Below are positions 24,410 through 37,097 of a DNA stretch of 64,000 nucleotides, piece after piece. The position numbers were made by a program, and so were the translations under genes. The notes beneath the pieces were generated by a model, which made no database searches, had not been told where the DNA came from, and saw only the letters and a list, made by a program, of their open reading frames with translations. The stretch comes from Poecilobothrus nobilitatus (taxonomy: Eukaryota > Arthropoda > Insecta > Diptera > Dolichopodidae): assembly GCA_947095535.1 (NCBI GenBank), contig OX352774.1:45710496-45774495 (forward strand), read 5' to 3'. Within the stretch, counting starts at the first letter, position 1; each line of letters starts with the position of its first letter.

Positions 24410-26995
24410 TCATAAAAGAATTTATATGCCTTAACAACGTTTCTGAATTATCTAAACTGTAATTATCTAAAGACAATAAAAGTCTCTTGAAAAATGTGCG
24501 CGTTTTTTAAAAAACGCTTTTTACATTCTGTCAATACCAATTAGTTGGTATTTTTTTTTTAGTTTAATAAAACAGAAATTTTTCAAAATTTGGATCATTA
24601 ATTATGTTCTTTTAATCTGCTTCAAGGTCTCTAGAACAATGTTTTAACACATAAAAACAACAATAAATCAATTACTTTTTTTTTTTTATATTATCTTCAT
24701 ATGCTAAAAAACTTACGTAGACCTGGAACTGGATAGAAATAACACAGCTATAATTTAAATATATTCCGATATATTTTTACTTAAACGCTTACTACTATAC
24801 TTTCATTTTGAAAATATTTACCTTAGCACCGTTTAATTTTACAGGTACTGCCATAATTATAATACAAATTATTCTTCATAACTTTATTTTTAAGACCACA
24901 TTCAAGTGGAAATTATCTTAAAGTTTTAAATATTAAAAACTTACCTATAAAAAAACAAAAATAAAAGTAAATTTAAGCAACTTTAAATGACTTGCACTTT
25001 TTTAGGTCAATTTAAGTTCCAAATTGTTACAAAAAAGCAGAATTTCATATTTAAAAGAAAAAAACACATCCTTATAAAATTATTATTTTCAAGGATATTT
25101 ATTTGCTTGAAAATCAAAAATTCAATTGTTCCAAAATGCATTTTAAAATTATATTGAAAAAAAAAAAAGTTATAAAAAATACTTAAAACAACTGTACAAA
25201 GTTTTTTGTTCTCATAGCTAAAATTAATAAAAAATAAAGAATAACCATAATCAAACCAAAATTATGCAAAATATTTTTTACTCTATACTATAATTTTCTT
25301 TCCTATTACTTCCTTTAAATTTTGGTACTTTCTTGCCCAAAGGCTATTGTGATTTATCCTTGTTTGTTTTTTTTTGTTTGAATGCTTATTTTATTTTTAT
25401 TTTTTTATTTTTTTTTTTCCTGTTCTTTCAATTTTTAATTTTGGTTTGATTTTCATTTTTGATATTTTCCGTTCGAGGATTGTTTTTCCTACAAAACCAT
25501 AAAAAAAAAAAAATTCAACATTTTTTTGTTTTTTTTTTTGAGTTTTTTTTTTTGAGTTTTTTTTTTTGGTTTTCCTTTAGGCTTTTTTTTCATCAAAAGC
25601 TAAAAGGAAAACAATTGATGAAATTGACGGAATCCCAAAACAAACAAAGAGGAGAGAAAAATGAGAAGAAAACAAAAAAAAAAAAATGTAAATAATTGTG
25701 AAAAGCATAAAAATAATTGTGGGCAAAAATAATTTAACACCCACAGAAAACTAACCTTAGCCCCAAAACTATTTGCGTAAATAAAACAACAATTTTTTTT
25801 TTTTTTTGTACAATATTGGTAACAGAAAAGATAATAATGGATAAATTGATGATACTGATGATTTATAATAATAATTATGACCATAATAATCCTATAAACA
25901 AATCTAATGCGGTTAATTGGTCGAACATTGAAGTAAACAATAAAAATTATCAAAGAAAGTTACTATTTAAAATCTTTATGAGTTAAATTAATTTCTATGT
26001 AAATATAGTTTTATTTTTGTCAAAGTATAACAAAACAGTATAAAAATCAATTCATAGTATTTTCCAAATCTTAAGATAACATTTGTCAACGTTACATGTT
26101 CAAAAAATCATTTAAGAATTTTAACCTAACAGTTTCACTTCATTACTTTTTTACTTTTGATAAATTAAATTATGCTTCAACGTATAACTGACGTATTCAT
26201 TGAGGTTAAGAAATCACTACTTTCCCTCTTTTACATTTTTCTTACTTGTGTGTTGACAGACTTTTAGAGTAGATATTTAATTATTTAAAACTACTTAAAT
26301 TTTTAACAGATTACGAATTCCGTCATTTAGTTACTTAAATGTATATGAGCTATATTAGATCTCCGATGTCTTAAATTGGTAATAAATACTTGAGCTACAA
26401 ATACTTTCTATAAAATGCTAATTTATTAATATTTTTTATTTAGATCCAGAAAAAGAAATTCTTAAAATTATTTTTCAGAAAACTCGTCGTCAGTTTCAAA
26501 TTTTATAGTCTTTAAGTTTTAAATGTGTATCCTTGTGATCTACTGATGTTTTAAATTCAATATTTTCAATAATTTCGTTTTCGCCGGGCATTTAATGGTC
26601 GTTGAATGTGAAGTTAAAAAAAAATTCTCTAAGTAATTTTTAACCTAAAGCAGATTTTTAATCTTAAGAAAAATAAAGTTTTTTATTCAGAATTTAGTAG
26701 TTAATTTCTTAGTAAAATCTTAAATTTTTTATCGTTTATTTTTATATCCTTTTTTACAAATTATTTTTATTAATTACCAAAGTATGTATACTTTGTCCTA
26801 ATACATTCAAAATATGTATACATAGTATATGAATATTGCAAAATACATTCTGATATTATAACATAAAGAAGAAATTTTTAATTTTGAATATTATCATAAA
26901 TATGTACATATATGATTTTTAATAATATAAATTAAACGAATTAAATAATAATAAGTGATTTAATAAGTCAAATAAAATTTTTAAATTGTAACATC
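24410..26995. other. AT-rich, homopolymer-rich non-coding DNA
   Basis: Dense poly(T) and poly(A) at 25365-25700. The overlapping Phe-rich frames there (25459-25695 + and 25600-25953 -) are products of these runs. No gene or structured repeat recognised. Confidence 0.55.
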
Positions 26996-26999
26996 AGGA

Positions 27000-27290
27000 A
27001 ATATCACGCGCAATAGAGAGGGCGAAACATTTTCTCTGCACCTCCTGCAGTCTGTTAAGAAAAAGTCTAGAAATATATCGCTAATTTCTTTTTCTAAAGT
27101 TTAACATGGTTCTAAGAAACTTTCGAAGCTTCTTTCGTCAGTTTGGTATCATTGTGACATGAATCTAGGGAAACTTTACATCAACTATGACCGAATAGAT
27201 TCTTCTATATTTTGTAGGTACATACACTACAATTCTACAGTCTTAGTGTTAATTTACGCGTCAGCTCAGTCTTCACCAATAAAAAAAAAC
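27000..27290 (+). repeat. Anonymous repeat fragment ending in the shared 3' box and poly(A)
   Basis: More complex than its surroundings and ends ACGCGTCAGCTCAGTCTTCA then CCAATAAAAAAAAA, nearly the same as the end at 7513-7550. It is probably the 3' part of a retroposed element. The body includes a GGAAACTT word also seen near the other copy, but I cannot align the two bodies by eye. Confidence 0.5.
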
Positions 27291-27299
27291 ATCACAAAA

Positions 27300-30200
27300 T
27301 CAAAACAAATTATAAATCAAAATTGAAGACCATACCAGCCCTTATGCTAAAGTGTAAAATATTTTATTTATTTTTCCATTTTTGTAGGTATATCGTATAA
27401 ATAACCAAAAAAAAAAAAAAAAAAACAAAAGAAAAAACACTAAATTTCCCAATAATATAATAAAATTATTGGAAAAACTGTAAAAATTTAATAAATAAAA
27501 CGATTAATTTAATACAAAATAAAATAATAAAACCTTACCAATACAGGTACTACACTATACCCATAAAAATTTCATTGCAATGATGAAGACCTTAAACTTG
27601 GAACAAAACAAAAACAGAAAGAAACAAAATAATTAAAATAAAATGCATTTACTGTCATATGGTTTTATTTTCTTTTTTTAAATTCCTATCCAAGTTTTTG
27701 TTTTTTTTTAATCAAACGCATGCGTTTTAAATATTTTTATTTTTCTGAATTTTAAGAGAATTTTTCAAACAAGCAAACAAAAAAAAAAAAATAATGCAAA
27801 AATTACTCTTTAAAAATTGTATCAAAGTTCATAAGGGACTAACCTTCAATTCTATTTATATTAAAGATCAAAATACCCCTTATATTATAATTTTCCCAAA
27901 TGGTTAAAAATCCTCCTTATTTTTTATCTTTTGCTTTTTATTTTTTTTTTGATTTTTTTTGTTTTTGCCTTAAATTTTTTTGGTTTTACTCTTTTTAATT
28001 CAGTAATACGATTTAATAATAAAATTACCAAAAAGGACATTTTCAAGTGGTTTTGACATTTTCATGATATCTTTTGAAAAGATTCTTTGAAATAAAAAAT
28101 AAAAATGTTAAGGTTTTTTTTTTTTTTTGTTGTTGTTTTGTGTGCTTTTTCAATATAATTCCGATGCTTCAAAAATTCTCATTGATGTTTTTTTGTTTTT
28201 TCAGTCGTCCTTTAAACGAGAGTGCGTTAAAGTCAGGTGCGGTGTGTTTATAGTATAACCTTTTTCACGTGGTTATTAAACGATAAATATAATTATTTTT
28301 ATTATATTATTATGTTTATTTTGAACGTGTCTTTTTTATTTTATTAGTTATTTGATTAAAATATTTTATAAATGTTAATATAATAAAATATAAGTGATTA
28401 AATAAATTTTAAGAATATAGAAAAAAAATGTAATTTGTAACAAAAATTTAATACAATTTAATATTGTGTTCCAAATAATTTAAAAATAATCTATAGATGA
28501 AATGTTTTTGATATATATATATATATATATAGATAGATATATATATTATATATAAGTAAATAAATGTTAAAAAATGTTTTTAATAATATTGAAAGAAAAG
28601 AAATCGATATAAAATTTATCAACAACATACAAAAAAAATATAAATATCCGTGTATGTATGTATGTATGTATATACAATATAGGAAACAGGAATTGATAAA
28701 AAAAACAGTAAAAACACAATTTTTTCATTTTATTTTTAAGAAAAGCATCACATCATATGTTTATAAGACAAAAAAAAATTAGTATTTTCCCCAATAAACG
28801 AAATTTTGACAATTTTTTTTCTATAGGAAAATCTTAACTGTAAATATTTCCCATTATTAATAAGTTTATAACAAACATTTTAGTAAACATCAATATTATT
28901 GTTTCATCAAAATATAAATTTCCCAAAAGAAAATTTCCATTTGGTAGATTATCTCTTCGAAAATAAAATTTTAAAAATTTCTCAATGAATTAATTAAAAA
29001 ATTTCAGGATATTTTTTGTTTTAATAATTTAAAATTTTCCTTTTTATAATTTCACAATTTTCTCACTAATAATTTTGAAGGAAAATGAAATTATATATGC
29101 ATATAGGATATTTTCTTTAAAATTTCCCTAAAAATTTCTTTAAAATTTCCTTTTTCTTAATTTCTCTATTAATGATTTTTCTGTTGTCACATCTGTTTTT
29201 TTCAGAGAAAATAAAAGAAAAAATCTGAAAAGGGAGAGAGTAAATGAGAAGAGATTATAAGATTATAGAAAAATAAATCCTTAAATCTAAATCCTTGATA
29301 AGATTTTTTTTTTTTTTTTTGTTATATTTCCATATATTATTATTACTCTCTTCGGTCTATAAAAATAACAGTTAATTTTAAACTAATAGGATATTTTGTT
29401 TTATTCTTTGATTTGTTTTCCTTTATTTATATTTTTTTGTCCTTTTTTTTTCCTTTTTTTTTTTTTTGCTTTTGCTTTACTATAAATTAATTTTTATTTC
29501 ATTATACGAAGGTACTTATTTGGTTTTTAAATAAATTTGTTGATGTAAATCTTTAAGTTTTCAGTACCCATTTTTTTTTTTTGCGATCAGCACAAAATTT
29601 TTATTTAAGTTTTGAGGTGGATTTTAGTCATTAATTTTATTTTTTGGAATTTTGTTTTTTTTTTTCAAAACAAAAAAAAAAAAACAAATTATGGCTTTTA
29701 TTAAATATGAATACTTAAAAATTAAGTTTGTTAGAATGCATGCAATATTGTAATTTGTTACAAGGATGAGAAGGAAAATGTATAATGAAAAAAAAAACAA
29801 AAAATTGAAATGTTACACCTATATTTTCATTAACTAAAATTAAGAATACCATTTTTAATATTTACCTTTGGTATTTACGTTTCAACACTTTAGTGACATT
29901 AATTTTGCATGACCAGTTCGAATTTGTTAATTGTATATATTTTTTTTTTTCAAACTAAGGTTATTCATCCTATACATATCAAAAACGAAAAAAGAAGGGG
30001 TAGGATTGTATAGGGTAGGTAGTATTTGTATGGAGTTTCAATTTTTTAAACAAAAATGTTGAAATAATTCCAGATTTTAATAAGAGTTGTAAAGTTTATA
30101 TTTTCAAAATTTATGAAAATACCCAAGCATAAGTAATAATTAATGTCATTTTTGTAAATAACACAAAATATGGTTACCAAATTTTAAGAATACTTTTTTG

Positions 30201-30330
30201 GGTTTTACTTATACCATATTAATTATATTATAAACTTAATTAATATTTGTAACAGTTCTTTAAATTGAAAAACTCTTTTCTCTATGTTCTATTTTTATAG
30301 CTATAGGTTTCATAGAAAAGTAGATACCTC
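27300..30330. other. AT-rich, homopolymer-rich non-coding DNA
   Basis: Poly(A)/poly(T) clusters (27405, 27775, 27940, 28110, 29305, 29440-29470, 29570) and an (AT)n/(TATG)n region at 28511-28675. The 72-codon frame at 28564-28782 is a by-product of that microsatellite region. No gene seen. Confidence 0.55.
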
Positions 30331-30340
30331 TCACAGTCAA

Positions 30341-30477
30341 TGGCTCGAATACATAAAACTTAAGCTTGAACTCAATTCTATTTTTGTCAGACAAAAATAC
30401 TTTGGAACTGGTAGTTTTTAGCATTGGAATTAAAACATTAAATTTGAGTTCAAGCTTAGTTTTATGCATTCGACCCA
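30341..30477. repeat. Foldback element: 36 bp imperfect inverted arms
   Basis: The left arm 30341-30377 begins TGGCTCGAATACATAAAACT and the right arm 30441-30477, read on the other strand, begins TGGGTCGAATGCATAAAACT. Both continue through AAGCTTGAACTCAA. About 63 bases separate the arms. The two short overlapping frames on opposite strands here (30260-30478 and 30366-30551) are mirror products of this palindrome, not genes. Confidence 0.8.
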
Positions 30478-30484
30478 ATATAAT

Positions 30485-30835
30485 ACCAGATAATATTGTT
30501 TTAGAAATAAAATTCGTTAAAATTATAAAATGGATTTTTAATCATTATTGAAGTTTTAAAGTGATTTTAATAACAAATATTTATATTGGTTTCCTTTCTT
30601 CTTATTTTAGTGACCTAGTGATGCTTTATTATTTAACTAAAATATTTCACGAAAAATTAATGTAAATTCCCGCGTAATTTTCAACTTAAAAAATAATAAG
30701 AATTATACAGCGCACAGTTGAACTATTGTTACGATTTTCTAACATATTTTTAAATTATTCTTCGATTTCTTGCAAATTAAATCATTTCCATCTGTGTTAT
30801 AAATTGAATTATTGCCATTGTTCTTTTCACACTGC
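30485..30835. other. AT-rich non-coding, nothing recognised
   Basis: No open frame, repeat match or RNA gene noticed. Confidence 0.5.
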
Positions 30836-30837
30836 AA

Positions 30838-31265
30838 TTTTTAGCACTTTTTCCAAAAAAAACAATTGAAAAATTATCTAGTTATTTTCACTCTGTCCGT
30901 CCGTTCGTCCTTTCGTACCTTTATCTCTTTACAAAACTTCTATACCATTTAAGATAGAAGGTTGTTACCCATAGCCCTTAAAATAATGTTGTAGAACAAC
31001 TTTTTTATACTGCCCTACTCATTACGGAGCTAAAGCAAATTTAGAAAAGGCCCTATTTTCAAATGTGAATATCTCAGATTTTGCTTAACTTTTTGTTAAT
31101 CTATAGACGTCAAATACCTTTAAAAATTAATAACAAAATAATTCAAGTTTTTACAATTTAGTATTTAAATTTACTGTTATATGAATACAAAAGTTTGTTT
31201 CCTTCATATCCCTACAATACTTTTAGATAAAATCTTGACATTTTAAAAGAAGAAAAATTTTATAA
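30838..31265 (-). repeat. GGAC-ended dispersed repeat, 5'-truncated minus-strand copy
   Basis: On the + strand it starts TTTTAGCACTTTTTCCAAAA (the family's terminal AGCACATTT-type motif), then CACTCTGTCCGTCCGTTCGT, AAAACTTCTATACCATTTAA and AATGTTGTAGAACAACTTTT, then CTCATTACGGAGCTAAAGC and the TTTAAATTTACTGTTATATG segment. It fades after about 31265, so the far end is missing. Confidence 0.8.
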
Positions 31266-31269
31266 ATCC

Positions 31270-32190
31270 ATAAATTACCTCAGAGATTTTATTTGTACCA
31301 CAACCTTATTAAGAGCCATTATCGCAAGCAGAAATTTCTCTTCATTTATCGGATCTCTTAATTTATGACCAAGTTGACGCAGAAATATAAAATTTCTAGT
31401 CATTTCTACTGATGTGTCGAAATTTTTACGAGATTATACGTAAAATAAAAAGTGTCACATACGTTCCTACGTTTTAAAACAGTTAAAAAAAGTTATTTTC
31501 TACATTTATCGAATAATTTTTAAAATTTTTTGTTTCGTCACATTCTATATTGCCACTGTCGCTACTGACACATTATAGCGACGTAATTGTGTTAACTTTT
31601 GTGTGTAGTGGCGAAACAATAGGCAATAGGTAATCGTAGGTTAGGCAATCGTACTGACATATTTTCAAAGTAAAACGAAAAAACTAAAGCTACAACATTA
31701 TATGTTCTTACAGGTTTTAAAAGCTTTTCTTAATTATATAGGGTTTTCTTAGAATTATTAAAAGTGTCTCTTGATTTTTTACAAAATTTTATTTAATACA
31801 TTTAATAATTAATTTTATTTAATACATTCTAAGAAAATTTAAAAATTTTGTTTAAACCTAACTATTATAAAGCCCCAGTTTTCGTTGTTTATTTGAAAAA
31901 TGTTCGTCTTTAAAAACCTTTGGTTCTACATTTAAACTTGTATTTTTTTTTATCTTTAACGATGCGTTACCATATCATATTGAAGGAAGCACGCCATTTT
32001 CCTGAAAAAAAATCTTGACTAAAAAAAATCTTGAAAAAAAAATCTTGCAAAAAAAACTTGAAAAAAAAGCTTTCTCTTTCTTTCTAATTTCTCGAAAAAA
32101 AAAATCTTGAAATAAAATATTTTCATGATTCTATTTAATGTCTTTTTTTTTAAAAAAAAATATATTTTTTAACTAAAAAAATAATACAAT
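31270..32190. other. Non-coding, with a short palindromic GC-richer patch and a local A-rich repeat
   Basis: At 31548-31625 GCCACTGTCGCTACTGACAC and GTGTGTAGTGGCGAAAC pair imperfectly, suggesting a small decayed inverted-repeat element. At 32010-32115 the phrase AAAAAATCTTGA recurs several times as a local tandem repeat. No gene seen. Confidence 0.45.
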
Positions 32191-32450
32191 CAGGGTTGCC
32201 CCTTTTTCCGGAATATTTATATATATATATATGCGAGATTTGATTCAAGACGGATTTTAGAGTTGGATTCAAAAGCAGAGTTATACGCTTTTTCCAGAAT
32301 ATTTATTTATATGTGTGTGCGAAATTAGAAGAGATTTTAGAGTTTGTTTAAAAATTATCATATTTCCTTTTTCCAGAATATATGTATTAATGTAAAAGCA
32401 GGATTTGAAAAGTCGGGATTTCGTTACAGACCATATTATTAATGAATTTT
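32191..32450. repeat. Tandem pieces of the MITE core repeat
   Basis: Two to three diverged units built from the words GATTTTAGAGTT, AGTTATACGCTTTTTCCAGA and ATATTTATATAT, as in the interior of the MITE at 19362-20094. Terminal repeats are not present here, so the core can exist as a satellite-like array without the ends. Confidence 0.65.
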
Positions 32451-32556
32451 AATGACGTGCTTAAATACTTGATATGTAAACTCAAAAGAATACGTTTTGA
32501 TAATTTAATTAAAACTATATTTATAACATTATAATGTATTTATAAATGGAGCGTGT

Positions 32557-32662
32557 CGAAATCTCGTGTATCAAAATCTCATGCTTTTATAAATCTTGCG
32601 TTTCTAAATCTCGCGTATCAGAATCTCGTGTCTCAAAATTTCATGTTTCAAAATTTCGCTAT
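32557..32662. repeat. 15 bp minisatellite
   Basis: Seven or so units of about 15 bases related to AAATCTCGTGTATCA, with variants AAATCTCGCGTATCA, GAATCTCGTGTCTCA and AAATTTCATGTTTCA. Because the period is a multiple of three, the + frame at 32546-32761 spells a Ser-Arg-Val-Ser-Lys-like pentapeptide repeat. There is no start, splice or domain support for a protein. Confidence 0.8.
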
Positions 32663-32689
32663 TTTGTGATGAGTTGGTTACAAAATCAG

Positions 32690-32870
32690 GGTTTCAATAT
32701 TTTTAGCAGAGGTTTGGTGGAGGCAGTCACTACTATTTTAAAATGTTTTTTAATTTTTTAATATTGAAATATGTATACAAAAGCAAAATTAGGAAGGACT
32801 TTATATTTGGTTATAAAATCAGGGTTCCAGTAATTTGTTTAGCGGGGGTTTGTTTTTTCTTTTCAAATCA
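32690..32870. repeat. Diverged direct repeat related to the MITE core
   Basis: Contains TACAAAATCAGGGTTTCAATATTTTTAGCAGAGGTTTG and, about 130 bp later, TATAAAATCAGGGTTCCAGTAATTTG then TTTAGCGGGGGTTTG. Similar text occurs at 39340-39370 and 51570-51605. Confidence 0.55.
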
Positions 32871-32879
32871 TCATTTCAA

Positions 32880-33412
32880 AAATAAATAATTTTTACGATA
32901 TCGATGGGGACCCCATTATGAAACCAAATAATAACACTGAACAAATTAAATACACCAAATTCTATTTGTAATTAAAAAAAAAAAACCTTAATTGTAAAAA
33001 AAAAAAAAAAATACATAATATATATATATAATATATAATAATATATGAATATATAAAAATTTAAAGTGAAGCATATTCAGAATGACTGATTTTGATGTAT
33101 AAGGGTTAAATGCATTTCAGTATATTTACATTATCCTAACAAAAGAATAAAAATTATAATTATAAAAGTAGGCCATTGTATAAGAATTTATATGTTTACC
33201 ATATAAATATATAATATAATATAACATAATATATAATATTTATATGTACAGATCTAGTGTTTTGTAAGCATAACATTACGTATGCATAATTATACATAAA
33301 TGCATACAATATGCATACGTAAATAAAAAAAAAAAACTTTTGTTTGTAGAATACAGAAAATTGTTGAAGAAAAGCAAGTCATTAGTTGCCACATAAAAAC
33401 TTGATTTTATAT

Positions 33413-33457
<45 letters not shown>

Positions 33458-33945
33458 TAAATGAACTAACAACACATTTTCATTATTAAAACATTATTTA
33501 AAAAAAGATGAAAGATCCTTAAAAAGTAAAGAATATAAAGTTGAACATTAAAATTATGTGTTCTATATCTTTAATATCTGTAGGCACATATAAATTATAT
33601 GCACGCATATAAAAATATTTTTGTTTTTTATTTTTTTTAAAGTTATTTAAAGCTTGACATTGATCATAATATTATTTGTATTTGTAACATTTGTTACTTA
33701 GTTATTATTTAAAAAGTATATTATATATGAAAATATATGTAACATAATAATGCTTGCATACAAATCAATGCCCTAATAATATGGAATACCTGATTATTTA
33801 GGTAACCATAAGATTTTTATATTGTTTTATAACATAAGTCTGAGTTTTAAGTTTTTATTGTTTTATATTATGTATTTTTAAAATATTTTACTATATTTAT
33901 ATTATTATGTATTGTATATACGGTAGGATTATTTTATACATTGGA
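32880..33945. other. AT-rich non-coding with (AT)n tracts
   Basis: Includes a 39-base (AT)n run at about 33417-33455 and smaller ones near 33020 and 33210. No gene seen. Confidence 0.55.
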
Positions 33946-33950
33946 TTTTA

Positions 33951-34480
33951 AAACAAGGTAGAATGTAAACCAACGGTTTTTAAAAGCGCACATTTCCAAA
34001 AGACAATACAAGCTGTATAGAATTGTGACTTGCACAAAAATTTTAAAATTTCATGTAAATAAGAAAAAATGTGAAAATAAGACTTTTTTTAAAATTTTGA
34101 GGGGCATTAGGTCCGGAACCCTATACAACTAAGAAAAAGCGTTAATACACGTGAAAGCACATTACTGGAGCTTTAATTTTTATATCTTGCCGAAGTAAAA
34201 TGTGTACAGCTTAGGCACCTGTACAGTTGTTGTTACAGTTGTTTAAAAATAACAAATTTTACAATTTTTGAGCTATACAAGCTCATAAACAGGGGGTGGT
34301 CCAAAAATAATTTCTTAGCTAACTTATACTAATTCTAAAAGTTCTTTCTGCCGTCAAAATTTCAAGTCTCTATTTGAAAGCGTTCCGAAATAATAATGGT
34401 AGCAAATTAATCCAAAATTTGGTTTTCACATAACGATAAATTTAAATACTAAATTTAAAATAATTGTATAATTTTGATAT
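33951..34480 (+). repeat. GGAC-ended dispersed repeat, left part of an interrupted copy
   Basis: Starts AACAAGGTAGAATGTAAACC and then AACGGTTTTTAAAAGCGCAC, identical over about 49 bases to the start of the copy at 35317. It runs to the family's AATTGTATAATTTTGATATT motif at 34480. There it is cut by the inverted-arm structure (34491-38340). The family's terminal GGAC segment reappears on the far side at 38351. Confidence 0.85.
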
Positions 34481-34984
34481 TTTTTTTTTTCCCCTAAGGG
34501 AGGTGGGATTCTTCCAAAGACACCAAGAATTCCCCCTTGGTAGTATCAGATTCTTACTGACTAAACCCAACTCCCCCTTTAGCCAATATAATGGAATGAA
34601 ATCCTTACTTGCGAACGCAGTATATTAGCTAGGCAGTAGGGATAGGAAAGAATAGGAAATCTATACGGAAACATTGAATTGGGAGTAATAGGGCACTTTT
34701 GCTTATTCCACTTCACTATAAAGTTTTTCGATAAAGTTTTTTGATAATTCCATCCTATCCTCCGAAATACAACTTTAATGATACACTATAAAAATAAGTT
34801 TAATTTCAATTATTTTACGTACTTCAGGCAGATTTTTACCATGTACTGTCAGACTCTTATTATCATTGAATACACGCAACTATTTTTATCAAAATTTTAT
34901 TCATGAATTTGAAAAAACGTACAATAGTAAAAATTTACAAATTTAAACTCCACCTTACGATGTTATTCTCTTCTCTTTCCAATT

Positions 34985-35123
34985 TTATTTTTCTCTTCAT
35001 TTAATAAGAAAAAATAGTGCGGGTCTTAATTCCAATTTAAATGGTTTTAATTCCCTTTAATTATGGGCTTTAATTCTAATTCAAAAAAGGCTTTATTTCC
35101 TTGGGCGTTTTTTCACTGCACCG
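34985..35123 (+). repeat. MITE right-end fragment
   Basis: Ends GGCTTTATTTCCTTGGGCGT then TTTTTCACTGCACCG at 35123, matching the right terminus of the MITE at 19362-20094. Preceded by the family's TAATAAGAAAAAATAGTGCG / GGGCTTTAATTC words. The left part of the element is missing. Confidence 0.75.
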
Positions 35124-35316
35124 GTAAAATACTATAGCGTTAAACACAAAAACTTAACTGACTAAAGCCCAAACATTTTTTATATTATAATATTTTTAAA
35201 AATATTAAGAAGTTTTAGGATTTTCCCATTCCAAGAAAAAAAATCCCTATAAATCTTTTTTTACTTAACATTATTTTAAGCCTTGCTACTTTTTTACTTA
35301 TCTTGATCGTAAAAAA

Positions 35317-37097
35317 AACAAGGTAGAATGTAAACCAACGGTTTTTAAAAGCGCACATTTCCAAAACTCAATACAAATTGTTTAGAAGTGTGACTTACAC
35401 AAAAATTTGAAAATTTCATGTAATAAGAAAAAACTTGAAAATAGGACATTTTTGAGATTTTGAGGGCCCGTAGATCCGGAATCCTATATAACTAAGAAAA
35501 GCTGTTAACACACGTAAAAATATATTATTGAAGCTTTAATTTTTATGTCTTGCCGAAGAAAAGTTTTTACAGGTGCCTAAGTTACAGGTGTCTAAAAATA
35601 ACAAATTTTCAATTTTTGAGGCGTAATAACTCTTAAAGAGGGGGCGTTACCAAAAAATTTTCTGAGGAAACTTATACTAATTCTAAAAGTTCTTTCTTGT
35701 CTCAAAATTTCAGGTTCCTATCTAAAGGGGTGCCGGAGTTATGAAAAAAGAAATTTCATGCAAAATGTGGTTTTCACATAACGGTAAATTTAAATCGTAA
35801 ATTACAAAATATTACATAATTTTGATATTGTTTTATATAGATAATAAAATTTTCGATCTCCTACCGGTTTTAGATTGCAAAACTATTACGCAAAGCCCGA
35901 GATATATACATCTGAAAATGGAGCTTTTTTACAATTTTGAAGAGCTGCAGCTTTGGAACCCTTTACAACTAAAATAAACCTTTCACACACGTAAAAATAT
36001 ATTATTGTAGCTTTCATTTTTATGTCTTGCCGAAGAAAAATTTTTACAGGTGCCTAAGTTACAGGTGTCTAAAAATAGGAAATTTTCTATTTTTGAGGCG
36101 TAATAACTCTTAAAGAGGGGGCGTTACCAAAAAATTTTCTGAGGAAACTTATACTAATTCTAAAAGTTCTTTCTTGTCTCAAAATTTCAGGTTCCTATCT
36201 AAAGGGGTGCCGGAGTTATGAAAAAAGAAATTTCATGCAAAATGTGGTTTTCACATAACGGTAAATTTAAATCGTAAATTACAAAATATTACATAATTTT
36301 GATATTGTTTTATATAGATAATAAAATTTTCGATCTTCTGCCGGTTTTAGATTGCAAAACTATTACGCAGAGCCCGAGATATATACATCTGAAAATGGGG
36401 CTTTTTTACAATTTTGAAGAGCTGCAACTTTGGAACCCTTTACAATTAAAATAAACCTTTCACACACGTAAAAATATATTATTGTAGCTTTAATTTTTAC
36501 ATCTTGCAGAAGTAAAATGTGTGCAGGTTCCTAAGTTACAGGTGTTTAAAAATAGCAAATTTTCAATTTTTAAGCCCTAATAGCTCATAAACAGGGGGTG
36601 GTCCGAAAAAATTTTCTGAGCAAACTTATACTAATTCTAAAAGTTCTTTCTTGCCTCAAAATTTCAAGCTTGTATCTAGAAGCGTGCCGGAGTTATGAAA
36701 GTAGAAAAATCATGCAAAATTTGGTTTTCACATAACGGTAAATTTAAATACTAAATTTAAAAAATTGTATAATTTTGATATTAATTTACAAAGATAAAAG
36801 AAATACCTGTCGAATGACGTTTTCAGATTGAAAAAAGCTTAAGCAGAACATAAGATATATGCATTTAAAAATAGGGCTTTTTCAAAGTTTGAGGGGGTGT
36901 AGCTCCGTAATGGGGGGGCTACATGAAAAAGTTGTTCCACAAAATTATTTTTTTTATAAGACCTACCTATGGTTAAAATTTTTTTTCTCTATCTTTAACG
37001 GTGTAGAAGTTTTGTAAACAGACGGACGGACGGACGGACGGACAGAGTGAAACTAATAAGCACATTTTTTCAAAATTTTTTTGGAAATGTGCTAAAA
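35317..37097 (+). repeat. GGAC-ended dispersed repeat with an internal 477 bp tandem array
   Basis: A full-looking copy: start motif ACAAGGTAGAATGTAAACCA, then units of one internal sequence, then the terminal segment. The GATATT landmark recurs at 35824, 36301 and 36778, exactly 477 bases apart. Long stretches at 35571-35830 and 36048-36307 appear identical, so the latest duplication is recent; the 36301-36777 unit is more diverged in its second half. The copy ends with a (GGAC)n run at 37020-37043, CAGAGTGAAACTAATAAGCA and a terminal hairpin AGCACATTT...AAATGTGCT near 37058-37092. No protein is encoded. Confidence 0.9.
37020..37043. repeat. (GGAC)n microsatellite at the repeat family's end
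   Basis: About six GGAC units, followed by CAGAGTGAAACTAATAAG. Shorter versions of the same run mark the same position in other family copies: 38351-38372, 44528-44549, and inverted at 30895-30912 and 53709-53723. It therefore belongs to the element rather than being an independent microsatellite. Confidence 0.9.

Noticed and set aside
25459..25953. Overlapping Phe/Lys-rich frames on both strands
   Set aside because: They follow poly(T)/poly(A) runs and have no coding character.
32546..32761. Pentapeptide-repeat protein (Ser-Arg-Val-Ser-Lys type)
   Set aside because: It is a 15 bp minisatellite; the periodicity in the peptide follows from the DNA period being a multiple of three.
35317..37097. 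CRISPR-like or protein-coding repeat array
   Set aside because: The units are 477 bp, directly abutting and non-coding with frequent stops, inside a eukaryotic dispersed repeat; there are no short repeats with unique spacers.
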